The notes beneath the pieces were generated by a model. That model did not search any database, had not been told where the DNA came from, and worked only from the letters and a program-made list of their open reading frames with translations. A program made the translations under genes and the position numbers. From NCBI RefSeq assembly GCF_037975245.1, contig NC_092572.1, positions 10,551,769-10,615,768 on the forward strand: a stretch of 64,000 nt of DNA, read 5' to 3'. Numbering within the stretch: position 1 is the stretch's first letter; each line of letters opens with the position of its first letter. Below, in pieces: positions 1 to 12,373 of the stretch. Origin of the DNA: Apostichopus japonicus (taxonomy: Eukaryota > Echinodermata > Holothuroidea > Aspidochirotida > Stichopodidae).

Positions 1-1191
1 TTCTTTTTTCTCCTTGACCTCATCTATCACTTTCTTTTCCATCTTCGAATTTCTTCCCCCCCTCCCCCTCCCCCCTCCCCTTCCTTTACCTGTCTAACCT
101 ACACCGAAGGTATACATATTATTTATGATCACTTACCAACTGGAACTGTTAAATAAATAAACACTCCAGGACCGGCCCTTTTGCTTATAATGTCAAGGTT
201 AAGAGAGCCTATCACCTGGTTTCCACTTCACAGCATCTGGGTCCAAGACAAGGAACGTTTATTCAAATCTCTCTTCTTGTACTCTTCTCAGCCAACAACC
301 CTGAGTAGGACAAGAATAAATATACAAAAGCAACTCTTTAGTAAGTCCGATCACAAGCACATGTACGTGGTTGTTCGATGATCATATATATATAAAGGTA
401 TCCAAGCTTCCTTGAGGAAAGAGAAATTTCCAAATCACTGACTGGGCTCCTCCATGTGAAAAAATACCACAAGATGAAGATAGACTTTGACTGATATAAC
501 AAAAACAGAGATCAGATTTTGTTAAATGTATATCTAAGTGTATACCAAAAGCTGCTATTGTTCTTCAAAACAATAACAACAAAAGCAGAAGTTTCATTAA
601 TGATGGTTGTATATATATATCCAGCTGCATGCATGCCTTGTAACATAATCGATACACACACACGCACACCGAGAATCACTCAAGCTTCAAATACAACACA
701 GAGATAACAAGCCGCTCTACTACTATGCTGGGTACATTAAAATCCAACCCTCCATTGTCATTCAACTTGTGGAGCAAGAGTAACAATATTTTCCCCCTCA
801 GGGTATATCTTAACTTGCCAGAAGAAAAAGAAAAAAAAAAAAAAGATAAAAGAGGGAGAGAAAAAAAAAGTTCTACAAAACCCACAGAGCGACCCCATCT
901 GAGTAAGCAGGTTTCTGATTGGTGCATATTACAACGTTGATGAAGCCTCTGGCCAATAGCGGAGTACATTTAATTTCTTGTCTAAGAATGCCTGCTGAGT
1001 GAGCTTGACCTCAGCAGGGCAACACATGTATCTAATTTACCAAACATTGGTGGAGCTCTGTGCACTGCCCTAATTCAAGCTGACTTAGACTTCATGAAGG
1101 TATCTTACAGTAAGTAGGCCTGCATACTTTCTTAAAACAACCCAGCTTGTTTCGTGGAGTACTATTGGCATATGAATGAATTCCTGTTGAA
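1..1191. other. AT-rich noncoding stretch
   Basis: No gene is supported here. It holds a C/T-rich tract at about 51-85, a short CA run near 655-670 and an A-rich purine tract at 825-870. Short open frames on both strands are low-complexity or chance. Confidence 0.6.
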
Positions 1192-1402
1192 TTGCACTTT
1201 CTGAAGCAGGGGAGCAATAGAAGGGATACATACGGCCCTGTATCCTACATACATTTAAATATCATTAAGGTTTTGGCAGGCTTATTGTTGGTTGTTCATT
1301 TGTTGATTTGCACTTTTCTGAAGGGGAGTTATAGAAGGGACACGGCCTGGTATCCTAGATACATTTAAGTATCATGAAGGTTTTGGCAGGCTCATTGTTC
1401 AA
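1192..1402. repeat. Diverged two-copy tandem duplication (about 100 bp each)
   Basis: Copy one (about 1192-1290) and copy two (about 1308-1402) share the same order of blocks: TTGCACTTT, CTGAAG with GGGGAG, ATAGAAGGGA, TATCCTA, TACATTTAA, and finally AAGGTTTTGGCAGGCT. They are separated by about 118 bp start to start and have diverged by substitutions and small gaps, so the duplication is old. Confidence 0.75.
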
Positions 1403-3042
1403 TTACCAAGGCCTAGCTATATATAAAACCATTAATATGAATAAAACAAGCATGTTGTTTAATTTAATAGTAATTATTTTCATAGATTTTTTTTTTTTTT
1501 GCTATTTCTTCAAACTTTTATTTTCAAAATTGAGATGAATTTACATGTATATATGTGAATACAATACAGTCATACTAGGGGTATTGATGGCATCACATTC
1601 CATCACTGTAAAGTTGGAACCACCCCATACAATCCAAGCTCAGTGACATTAATACAATAAAGTGAAAAAGTAAGCAAAACAAAACCAGTTGCTTTCAGTG
1701 TAAAACTATGACATCATACTTGTTTGCTTCAAGTCCATCATATGGTAGGTAAACTCTCACAAGGTTCAATATTTCGAAAAAATTTATTTTTTAAAAAATT
1801 GTATGTAACTTTCAGCAGGATACTACTTGTCACAATATTGTTTCTGCTTTCATAAGTCCAAAATAAATTGTCCTAGGCTCTAGTTATTTCTTTTAATATA
1901 AACTGTTTAATTTAAATGGTATACAGTAACTTAATCTCATAATATTCCCTTCATTATGCTCTCGTCTTGAACAATAATATTACATTTGTTATTGCTACTA
2001 TTTTTTTGCTCTGTCTTTACTTTATAGCACAAAGAAATTCAACCATAAAATAGTTCAAATTTTCCCCAAAAATTTGCTTTTCATCGAGAGACTCCCTCTT
2101 TAACTTTACTATCCTTTAATTTGTATTCTTTATACCACTGATGACTGGTATCGTCTTACGGCCCCACGTTGAGAACCATCGGGTATCGCTAGTTTAACCG
2201 GGCCCTAATGAGGGCTACGATTCAAGCAAATTCCGACCAATTTTGAAGAGGGAAAAGTGAATTCAGGTAAAAACACAAAAGCATTTTAAATAGATTAAGT
2301 CTTTCCCCATGGTGAGGTTCGAGTGTACTTTCGAAACTATATTCTCCTTAAATTGCAAAATAAACAGATAAATGTTGAACCCAGAGATCTTAAAGTAACT
2401 GCATGCTTGGATACAAAGATTTGCATCCAAGAATCTCAAATTTAACTACACAAAAGTATACATGTCTTTAATACTGCTTGCTCTGTTGTGGTGTCTCAAG
2501 ACAAATATGTTTAAAACCTGAGATGATAAGAAAACCTGAGACACCACTTATAAATATTTTATCACATCTTTGAAATGATTTCTAGTACCCAATCTGCAAA
2601 ATTAGACCAACTAAAAATCAAGAATGAGATGTTTCAATTTCAAAGGATGGCTTTAAGGCTCAAATCAAATATTGAAACATTGCAAACTGTTAAAAATATT
2701 GCAGTCAGTCCGGTCGCTTTGTTGAGTTATTAGAATATATATAACATGACTTATTAAAGGATTAAACATTAATAGGACACATGCTTATTAAAATGAGGAG
2801 CTGACATTCATCAATTAATTTAGAATTAAAGGAGATTTTATATATTTCACAGGTGAACCTCTTTAAAATGAGGAATAGCTATAGAAATATTACTTCAATA
2901 TACTCAGTTTTTTCCCTTTTCTCTTTTTTTTTTGGTCTTTGATTATGAAACATACTTTTCAAGACTATAATTCTTTCCAAAGTCATCGTCGAGGATCCGG
3001 CAAATGTACAAATCAACTTCTTTCAGAGCAGTTTTTTCATTT
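1403..3042. other. AT-rich noncoding stretch
   Basis: No gene recognised. There is a T-run near 1487-1502. A slightly GC-richer, CpG-containing patch lies at about 2145-2230. The stretch ends where the 1953-bp tandem array starts. Confidence 0.6.
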
Positions 3043-4018
3043 TGGGAAGGGAAGTTTTGCCAATTTCCTACCAATTATTACTGAAACATTTAGATTGCAC
3101 GCTATCGAAGTCAAACTAAATCAATATAACCGACAGCAGGGAATTAATGAGTGAGTAATTAAAAGATGTTGTTGAATTACATGAACTAAACTGTAAATTG
3201 TGATGGGAATTAATTTACGTGCTGGATAGAATAGAAAATTAACTACAAAAGTTGCTACAATTAATAATAGAGATGCATTCCTGTTCTTTCCCAGATCCTT
3301 CAATTCCATCCAAAACCCCACCCCCCCTTCCCTCTCTCCCGTGGCAATTCATACCTGTTACAGGGCTATACTATACATAGGCTACTGTATATCAGCACTT
3401 AGATGACATACTGTAGCCTATATCTCATATTCAGTTAACATAAAAAAGCCCAATATTGTAGCCAGGGCTCCTGCTACATTTGTGGGAGTGAACTGGGAGA
3501 AACGACATAACTACTTCCTTTTTTTTTTATCGTTTTTTGGGTCTAAATTTCATTTATTTTAGGTCAGGTGAATCTAAAAATACCGTCACATCCAGGCCCC
3601 ACCCCGGGCATCTGACAAACTACTCCAGCACAGCCTTTAACCACCCATTTGTTGATTTAAGCTTTTCTTTGCTAAACCCTCCAAAGCCTACCTAAATACT
3701 GAAGCTTGGCAGAAGTATGAATTGTGGTGAGTGACAGACACTTCCACATTTTAAGTCACTCTGTTAAGAGATCCCAGACTTGGCTGTGATAATGATGTGA
3801 TTGGCAGGTATATAAGTCAACACTTCAAATATATGTATTTGTTACGGTATAGTTAATATAGGTGTAGCTTCCGTTCCGTTCATTTTTTCTGCCAAATTTT
3901 GCCCAGAAAAAGCAGATTATTTTAATTCAGGAAAAGAAAAGAATCAATTAATAAAGTTTACAGCACTTGTAAAATTATCAAAATGTTTAAAGGGAATTGT
4001 GGTTCTATCATTTTACAG

Positions 4019-4127
4019 TGAAAGTGTTTTGCTGTATGAATCTTCCTATGGGGAGGCAATGGGTACATTTAATGTTGTCTCAGTTGTCATAGCAACAGTC
4101 GTCATCAAATATTCACTTTGTAGGATG
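4019..4127 (+). CDS. Possible internal exon, copy 1 (membrane segment, perhaps cation-efflux-like)
   Basis: A pyrimidine-rich acceptor (TTCTATCATTTTACAG) precedes, and a consensus donor (GGATG|GTAAGTG) follows, a 109-bp block. It is open in one frame throughout, giving 36 codons after one split base. The peptide starts ESVLLYES and ends with a hydrophobic stretch, FNVVSVVIATVVIKYSLC. The spacing of hydrophobic residues, a Lys and a Cys recalls a transmembrane helix of cation-diffusion-facilitator (MTP-type) transporters. That family link is a weak inference from memory, and no neighbouring exon was found to confirm it. Because 109 is not a multiple of three, splicing in two copies would break the frame. 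Confidence 0.38.
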
Positions 4128-5971
4128 GTAAGTGGGATGAGTTGTATTCGGATTGCCCTTTCTAGATTGCCATATTTTACGATATAATAAATTCAACATA
4201 CTCATGAAGATAATGAAACATACAGACTGACTGACTTACAGAACAGACATACTAACACTTTACTAAAGTATCTGCAGTGAACATTATCTCCAATATGATT
4301 ACCAAACACATAAAGTTCCGGCCTTGTTGTGACAACGTCCCTCCCCCCACCTCAACAGAAACAGAAAGGGCTCTTGTTTTTAGGGTACCCCCACAGCGCC
4401 CCTTTATATTCACTCTCTGCTATCCTTCAGGAACTGAAGTTCACCGAAATATTGACAGTTTCATGGCCATTAATAGTAATTACCTCCTTGTCACTTAAAA
4501 CTATTTTAATAATGGCAAATTTTTTCATGTTCCATGTCAGAAGTCTGGGGGTTAAAAAGGGCACTGGATATTTTATCGGTTTACAACCTCATATCTGAAA
4601 GCATCTTGATGAGTATGCGCTCCCCAAAGACTTACCAAAGCCAAGAGAGAGACCAGATATTGAAAAACAAGAATGAAATAAATGTATATAACATGAAACA
4701 GACATATAGGTAAAATGAATTATACATATCATCTGAAGAGGCCTTGCATCACTGTGTTCACACAGGCTAGCCAGCTTGTCGATATTCCCCCATCCCACCA
4801 TCCCACCATTCCCCCACCCCCTATTTGTGGTGCCTCAAGATCTGATCACAGGGGAAGGGGACCCATTCACCTGCAGTGTACAACTCATGATCTGATGACG
4901 GCCAGCGTGTGTTTAAACATTCATGCCTCCCTTTCCCTAGGAAAATGAGATTTTGAATGATCTATAAACAAAGAATTCCTTAGTGGAATCTCTGGTGGGA
5001 AGGGAAGTTTTGCCAATTTCCTACCAATTATTACTGAAACATTTAGATTGCACGCTATCGAAGTCAAACTAAATCAATATAACCGACAGCAGGGAATTAA
5101 TGAGTGAGTAATTAAAAGATGTTGTTGAATTACATGAACTAAACTGTAAATTGTGATGGGAATTAATTTACGTGCTGGATAGAATAGAAAATTAACTACA
5201 AAAGTTGCTACAATTAATAATAGAGATGCATTCCTGTTCTTTCCCAGATCCTTCAATTCCATCCAAAACCCCACCCCCCCTTCCCTCTCTCCCGTGGCAA
5301 TTCATACCTGTTACAGGGCTATACTATACATAGGCTACTGTATATCAGCACTTAGATGACATACTGTAGCCTATATCTCATATTCAGTTAACATAAAAAA
5401 GCCCAATATTGTAGCCAGGGCTCCTGCTACATTTGTGGGAGTGAACTGGGAGAAACGACATAACTACTTCCTTTTTTTTTTATCGTTTTTTGGGTCTAAA
5501 TTTCATTTATTTTAGGTCAGGTGAATCTAAAAATACCGTCACATCCAGGCCCCACCCCGGGCATCTGACAAACTACTCCAGCACAGCCTTTAACCACCCA
5601 TTTGTTGATTTAAGCTTTTCTTTGCTAAACCCTCCAAAGCCTACCTAAATACTGAAGCTTGGCAGAAGTATGAATTGTGGTGAGTGACAGACACTTCCAC
5701 ATTTTAAGTCACTCTGTTAAGAGATCCCAGACTTGGCTGTGATAATGATGTGATTGGCAGGTATATAAGTCAACACTTCAAATATATGTATTTGTTACGG
5801 TATAGTTAATATAGGTGTAGCTTCCGTTCCGTTCATTTTTTCTGCCAAATTTTGCCCAGAAAAAGCAGATTATTTTAATTCAGGAAAAGAAAAGAATCAA
5901 TTAATAAAGTTTACAGCACTTGTAAAATTATCAAAATGTTTAAAGGGAATTGTGGTTCTATCATTTTACAG

Positions 5972-6080
5972 TGAAAGTGTTTTGCTGTATGAATCTTCCT
6001 ATGGGGAGGCAATGGGTACATTTAATGTTGTCTCAGTTGTCATAGCAACAGTCGTCATCAAATATTCACTTTGTAGGATG
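5972..6080 (+). CDS. Possible internal exon, copy 2
   Basis: Copy of the block at 4019-4127 within the second 1953-bp unit, with the same acceptor and the same ATG|GTAAGTG donor. It would encode the same 36 residues. It may be an alternative (mutually exclusive) exon or simply a passenger in the tandem duplication. Confidence 0.35.
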
Positions 6081-7924
6081 GTAAGTGGGATGAGTTGTAT
6101 TCGGATTGCCCTTTCTAGATTGCCATATTTTACGATATAATAAATTCAACATACTCATGAAGATAATGAAACATACAGACTGACTGACTTACAGAACAGA
6201 CATACTAACACTTTACTAAAGTATCTGCAGTGAACATTATCTCCAATATGATTACCAAACACATAAAGTTCCGGCCTTGTTGTGACAACGTCCCTCCCCC
6301 CACCTCAACAGAAACAGAAAGGGCTCTTGTTTTTAGGGTACCCCCACAGCGCCCCTTTATATTCACTCTCTGCTATCCTTCAGGAACTGAAGTTCACCGA
6401 AATATTGACAGTTTCATGGCCATTAATAGTAATTACCTCCTTGTCACTTAAAACTATTTTAATAATGGCAAATTTTTTCATGTTCCATGTCAGAAGTCTG
6501 GGGGTTAAAAAGGGCACTGGATATTTTATCGGTTTACAACCTCATATCTGAAAGCATCTTGATGAGTATGCGCTCCCCAAAGACTTACCAAAGCCAAGAG
6601 AGAGACCAGATATTGAAAAACAAGAATGAAATAAATGTATATAACATGAAACAGACATATAGGTAAAATGAATTATACATATCATCTGAAGAGGCCTTGC
6701 ATCACTGTGTTCACACAGGCTAGCCAGCTTGTCGATATTCCCCCATCCCACCATCCCACCATTCCCCCACCCCCTATTTGTGGTGCCTCAAGATCTGATC
6801 ACAGGGGAAGGGGACCCATTCACCTGCAGTGTACAACTCATGATCTGATGACGGCCAGCGTGTGTTTAAACATTCATGCCTCCCTTTCCCTAGGAAAATG
6901 AGATTTTGAATGATCTATAAACAAAGAATTCCTTAGTGGAATCTCTGGTGGGAAGGGAAGTTTTGCCAATTTCCTACCAATTATTACTGAAACATTTAGA
7001 TTGCACGCTATCGAAGTCAAACTAAATCAATATAACCGACAGCAGGGAATTAATGAGTGAGTAATTAAAAGATGTTGTTGAATTACATGAACTAAACTGT
7101 AAATTGTGATGGGAATTAATTTACGTGCTGGATAGAATAGAAAATTAACTACAAAAGTTGCTACAATTAATAATAGAGATGCATTCCTGTTCTTTCCCAG
7201 ATCCTTCAATTCCATCCAAAACCCCACCCCCCCTTCCCTCTCTCCCGTGGCAATTCATACCTGTTACAGGGCTATACTATACATAGGCTACTGTATATCA
7301 GCACTTAGATGACATACTGTAGCCTATATCTCATATTCAGTTAACATAAAAAAGCCCAATATTGTAGCCAGGGCTCCTGCTACATTTGTGGGAGTGAACT
7401 GGGAGAAACGACATAACTACTTCCTTTTTTTTTTATCGTTTTTTGGGTCTAAATTTCATTTATTTTAGGTCAGGTGAATCTAAAAATACCGTCACATCCA
7501 GGCCCCACCCCGGGCATCTGACAAACTACTCCAGCACAGCCTTTAACCACCCATTTGTTGATTTAAGCTTTTCTTTGCTAAACCCTCCAAAGCCTACCTA
7601 AATACTGAAGCTTGGCAGAAGTATGAATTGTGGTGAGTGACAGACACTTCCACATTTTAAGTCACTCTGTTAAGAGATCCCAGACTTGGCTGTGATAATG
7701 ATGTGATTGGCAGGTATATAAGTCAACACTTCAAATATATGTATTTGTTACGGTATAGTTAATATAGGTGTAGCTTCCGTTCCGTTCATTTTTTCTGCCA
7801 AATTTTGCCCAGAAAAAGCAGATTATTTTAATTCAGGAAAAGAAAAGAATCAATTAATAAAGTTTACAGCACTTGTAAAATTATCAAAATGTTTAAAGGG
7901 AATTGTGGTTCTATCATTTTACAG

Positions 7925-8033
7925 TGAAAGTGTTTTGCTGTATGAATCTTCCTATGGGGAGGCAATGGGTACATTTAATGTTGTCTCAGTTGTCATAGCA
8001 ACAGTCGTCATCAAATATTCACTTTGTAGGATG
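7925..8033 (+). CDS. Possible internal exon, copy 3
   Basis: Third copy of the exon-like block, at offset 1953 from copy two, with splice signals and reading frame unchanged. No additional exon with recognisable transporter motifs was found in the roughly 2 kb downstream. Confidence 0.35.
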
Positions 8034-8978
8034 GTAAGTGGGATGAGTTGTATTCGGATTGCCCTTTCTAGATTGCCATATTTTACGATATAATAAATTC
8101 AACATACTCATGAAGATAATGAAACATACAGACTGACTGACTTACAGAACAGACATACTAACACTTTACTAAAGTATCTGCAGTGAACATTATCTCCAAT
8201 ATGATTACCAAACACATAAAGTTCCGGCCTTGTTGTGACAACGTCCCTCCCCCCACCTCAACAGAAACAGAAAGGGCTCTTGTTTTTAGGGTACCCCCAC
8301 AGCGCCCCTTTATATTCACTCTCTGCTATCCTTCAGGAACTGAAGTTCACCGAAATATTGACAGTTTCATGGCCATTAATAGTAATTACCTCCTTGTCAC
8401 TTAAAACTATTTTAATAATGGCAAATTTTTTCATGTTCCATGTCAGAAGTCTGGGGGTTAAAAAGGGCACTGGATATTTTATCGGTTTACAACCTCATAT
8501 CTGAAAGCATCTTGATGAGTATGCGCTCCCCAAAGACTTACCAAAGCCAAGAGAGAGACCAGATATTGAAAAACAAGAATGAAATAAATGTATATAACAT
8601 GAAACAGACATATAGGTAAAATGAATTATACATATCATCTGAAGAGGCCTTGCATCACTGTGTTCACACAGGCTAGCCAGCTTGTCGATATTCCCCCATC
8701 CCACCATCCCACCATTCCCCCACCCCCTATTTGTGGTGCCTCAAGATCTGATCACAGGGGAAGGGGACCCATTCACCTGCAGTGTACAACTCATGATCTG
8801 ATGACGGCCAGCGTGTGTTTAAACATTCATGCCTCCCTTTCCCTAGGAAAATGAGATTTTGAATGATCTATAAACAAAGAATTCCTTAGTGGAATCTCTG
8901 GTGTAGCTAAACCAGAGAGCTAGAGACTTAATCCAAAGTACTAGAATGATAGCTAATTTACATAACTTTAGAACGATA

Positions 8979-9182
8979 TTACAACACGTCCAGCAAAGGA
9001 TTCTTTAATAGTGAACCGATCGTTTGCCGATTCTTGCTTCTGACGATCCTGATCACAAAATCTTTCAGATGGGTCGTTTGGCCCACGATCTGATCATGCG
9101 CCTGACAACAGTCGATGGGTGACCCGACGATGACCCTGTTTATCCCAGTGAATGCACTTGTAAGATACAAGTCAACATCCAC
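8979..9182. other. GATC/CGATCG-rich patch with internal duplication
   Basis: This 200-bp patch is GC- and CpG-richer than its surroundings. Read on the minus strand it has two related blocks, each starting GATCAG(G)ATCGT and followed by a CAAACGA core (near 9075-9100 and 9020-9055). The minus strand is open for 67 codons, but the peptide resembles no family I know. It could be a fragment of a mobile element or an isolated exon; neither is shown. It lies just right of the tandem array. Confidence 0.4.
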
Positions 9183-10259
9183 GCACTTTTGCTTTGGAAT
9201 TTAGCTTGAATGCAAATATTCACTGACATGAAATCTCAAACACCCTATCTCTACCCCTGCTTCTACCTTTTGGAGTAATTTATATTCCCAGATTCTTCCC
9301 CTCCCCCCGACTCCATTCCTCCCCCTTCTCATACTGAACCATTTCCAATCTCTGAGTTTAGGTCAAAACAACCCCAAAAGTATATTTCCATTATTGCTCT
9401 CAAAAAGTCACTGAACTCACTTTTCTTATAGTTTGATTAAACTCACTCTTTATTATTTTTAATTCATTTTTCTTTTCCTTTTTTTTATATATATATATTA
9501 ATAAAGATATTAATTTTTTTTCTTTGGTATATTTTATGATCAAATGACAGACTTTTTATGCATTATAAAATGGTTTCAACTTGGCACCAGGATGTCACCA
9601 CCAGCAAACAGGTGCTGAGAGTCACCATCTGAAATGACTGCCAGATAAGTCAGGATGGATGGTTTCCACAGATGGTATTAGGTCGCCAAAACCTACCATC
9701 AAGAAGTTTCATGATAGATATGGGTTCTCTGAGGGGAACAGGGGGTCAGAATGAAAGTAGGGGCAATGACCACAGAAACTTTCCAAGGATGAGAACATCG
9801 AAGATAATTTATGAACTTGTAAAAAAAAAAAGAGCTGTAAAAGGTCCCATAGCACCCACCGATGGTTGAGTTGAAAATACCAGCTGGTTTAAGTGGAATG
9901 CAATATATAGCGCACATGGGAGATTGGAATTGAACCCCTCACAGCTAGGATGGAACCATCTGTAGAATTTTATTCAGTGTAATAATTCATTAGACCAATA
10001 AGGAGACGACAACCTGGCATGTTCTATTTTCATCTGCTATTTAGAGACTTGAAATTGTACACAGTTGTTCTATGCAAAATACCAACAACTTTACTGCTGA
10101 CTATGTGTACAATGTACAGAAACCACAAGTTTATAGGATTCTGTATACCTACTAATTTAAAACCCCAATTGAGAGTTTAGAGAGCTGCATGGCTCCTGTT
10201 TATGATACAAAGAGAGATTACTTTTTCAGCTAAAGGGCATAGGAATGTCCTCCCTTTCC
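9183..10259. other. Noncoding stretch with short microsatellite
   Basis: No gene seen. A C/T-rich tract sits at 9297-9330 and a short TA run at about 9486-9500, next to T-rich sequence. An A-run occurs near 9821-9831. The remainder is unremarkable. Confidence 0.55.
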
Positions 10260-10640
10260 CTCAACGATTTAATCGCATAGCCAAGTCCAACAAAGAATTC
10301 TCGGAAACATCCTCCAGTCGTGTCTATTAATGTCATGGTTACGCATCAAACAAGAGCTCTTCCTAATGAATCGGTTCGGTTTCCTCTCTCTATATATAAG
10401 ATCAAACATCCAGACCCGCCCGAGGAGACCAGATGTTGCGAGGATGCGTGAAAACATCTCGCTGGTACTATCACATATGGTAGCAATGAACGGCGCGACC
10501 GGTCAGGGACTCCAGCGAAACCGCCGACGTAGCTCAACGGACGAGGCGAGCCTGAACAACTATTGACGTAAAACAACCGAGCATGAAATAGGTTATTTAC
10601 CGGCAGACATTAATGCGTTTATGACGCCGAAACAGCAAAC
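10260..10640. promoter_or_regulatory. CpG-richer block with TATA-like motif (possible promoter)
   Basis: The block stands out by CpG content, with many CG dinucleotides between 10410 and 10570. A TATATATAAG motif lies at 10391-10400 on the plus strand, with a plausible start region about 30 bp downstream. An ATG near 10444 opens a 41-codon frame ending at 10566, but the peptide is unrecognised. Both strands are open for 60-80 codons here, as expected of GC-richer DNA, so coding is not established. Confidence 0.25.
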
Positions 10641-10709
10641 GGAACACATATATCGTTGTAGGGATCAAAATACTCTGCTGATTAATGTCTTGCAGCGTTT
10701 GGAAGATAT

Positions 10710-11655
10710 TTACTGGATACGTCCACTGATTCTATTACCTTACTGCATAAGTACACTAATTATCTTACCTCACCAGATAAGTACACTAATTGTATTACCG
10801 CACCGGAAATGTACACTAATTATATTACCTCACTGGATAAATAAATTGATTATATTTCCTTAATACTGGATAGGTACACTAATTATTACCTCACTGGATA
10901 TGTACACTTAATTATATTACCTCAATGGATACGTACACTATTTTCATTACCTTATGGATACGTCCACCAGCTGATTATATTACCTTACTGGATACGTACA
11001 CTAATCATATTACCTTACTGGATACATACACTTATTACCTCACTGGATACATACACTAAATATAGTACTTCAGTGGATACATTAATAATATAACCTCAAT
11101 GGATACGTACGTACACTTCATTTTTACCTCACTGGATACATACTGTGCACTAATTATATTACTTCAGTGGATACACTAATTATGTAACCTCAATGGATAC
11201 ACACACTAATTATAATACATTATGGATATGTACACTAATTCAATTACTTCACTCGATATGTTAACTAATTATATTACCTCAGTGGAAACGTACACTAATT
11301 ATATAACCTTACTGAATGCATGCAATATTTTATAACCTCAATGGATACGTACACTAAATATATTACCTTATGGATACGTACACTAATTATATGACCTCAC
11401 TGAATACCAAACACTAATTATATTACCTCAGTGGATACGTACATTCATTATATTACCTCACTGAATACCAAACACTAATTACATTACCTCACTAGATACG
11501 TACACTAATTATATAACCTCACTGGATACGTTTACTAATTATATTACCTTTTGGATACATACACTAATTATATTACCTTACTGAATACATACACTAATTA
11601 TTACTGGATACATAGTCTATATTACCTTACTGAATTATATACACTATATATTACA
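10710..11655. repeat. Degenerate minisatellite, about 30-bp unit
   Basis: About 30 imperfect units run in one direction. The consensus has the parts GGATACGTACACTAATT and ATATTACCTCACT. Units vary by small gaps and by CTCACT/CTTACT/CTCAATGG ends. Neighbouring groups share private variants (for example GAATACCAAACACTAATTA twice near 11402 and 11462), which indicates repeated local block duplication. Short open frames inside it are artefacts of the repeat. Confidence 0.93.
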
Positions 11656-12281
11656 CTTGAACAATGTTCAAAATTTACATTGACTGGCCCCGAGGGTTCA
11701 GACCGTGCCAAGATCTGGATTTACAAAACACAGAACTTCCCCAGTAGATTCATGTTCCGTTCCAGCTGGTAATTAAATTCTAATTTTGCTGATCCCAAAT
11801 GTTAATCTTTTATGAGATATGTCTGCAGATTCTCATAATGGCTGCTCTACATGCATTAATCGGACGGAGGGCGCTGTGATATCTGTGTCCTAATGCATGC
11901 GTGAATCGGTCCTAATACGTGCACGATTTGTAATGTTTACAGATCTCCGAATCAGAAAACAAGATCGCAAGAAAGCGCCCACAAGCTGTGAACACGCAGG
12001 AAGTACTTGCGTACAGACGCGCTGGGTGATTGACTAGATATAGTTCATGGTTCCATGTGAGCATTTTTTGCCGAAAGGAATTTGACCATTTTTTTAGAAA
12101 ACACAAGTTAAGTTGCTCTTTATAATCCAATTAGCTTGATTTAAAACTTCAACCATACGTATCAGAAGATATCTTCCGCAATAGTTACGAATGAAATTGT
12201 ATAATACTAATTAATACTGATTAAATTATGGTACCGTAATTACCATGCAGTCATTTGACTGCAGCTTGTCATGTTTTGCAG
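11656..12281. other. Unique sequence between minisatellite and CTCF-like site
   Basis: Non-repetitive, moderately CpG-containing at 11680-12040. No splice-bounded exon or recognisable protein found. A minus-strand frame of 72 codons at 11912-12130 is not recognised. Confidence 0.45.
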
Positions 12282-12300
12282 AAGTAGATAGAACCGATAT

Positions 12301-12318
12301 GATGGCGCCCTCTGCTGA
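12301..12318 (-). promoter_or_regulatory. CTCF-like site
   Basis: The minus strand of 12303-12317 contains CAGCAGAGGGCGCC. It fits the bilaterian CTCF core (CCASYAGRKGGCRS) at 13 of 14 positions when read from the preceding T. A match to a motif of this length could still be chance in 64 kb. The site also lies inside a weakly supported possible exon (12282-12373, acceptor TGTTTTGCAG, donor CAG|GTTATG, one open frame). Confidence 0.35.
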
Positions 12319-12373
12319 TTGTGGGCATTGCTGGAGATCGAAACCTATTGCCTGTGCACATACAGTTTATCAG

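Larger units (their letters stand above)
3043..8903. repeat. Three tandem copies of a 1953-bp unit
   Basis: Units are 3043-4995, 4996-6948 and 6949-8901, with 2 bp (TG, 8902-8903) of ambiguous boundary. Every open frame and every block compared recurs at an exact offset of 1953, and I noticed no substitution between copies. The left edge reads TTT-TGGGAAGGG, the internal junctions GGTGGGAAGGG and the right edge GGTG-TAGCT, so the breakpoint shares only TG. That fits a microhomology-mediated or slippage duplication, not homologous exchange. No terminal inverted repeats are seen, so it is not an obvious transposon. Perfect identity means it is either very young, recently homogenised, or an assembly error. 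Confidence 0.97.

Noticed and set aside
3121-3321. Minus-strand hydrophobic frame (repeated three times) as a membrane protein
   Set aside because: The repetition only reflects the 1953-bp duplication; the frame crosses a poly-G/C tract and has no start or splice context.
4830-4875. Second transporter exon (a D-H-R stretch within the 1953-bp unit)
   Set aside because: The peptide SDHRGRG only loosely recalls a cation-efflux motif, lacks its following residues and has no clean splice boundaries.
9918-9950. tRNA-like B box (GGTTCAATTCC on minus strand)
   Set aside because: The flanking bases do not pair into a T-stem and no A box or acceptor stem is present.
10710-11655. Telomeric or centromeric satellite
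   Set aside because: The unit does not resemble TTAGGG repeats and the array is short and highly degenerate.
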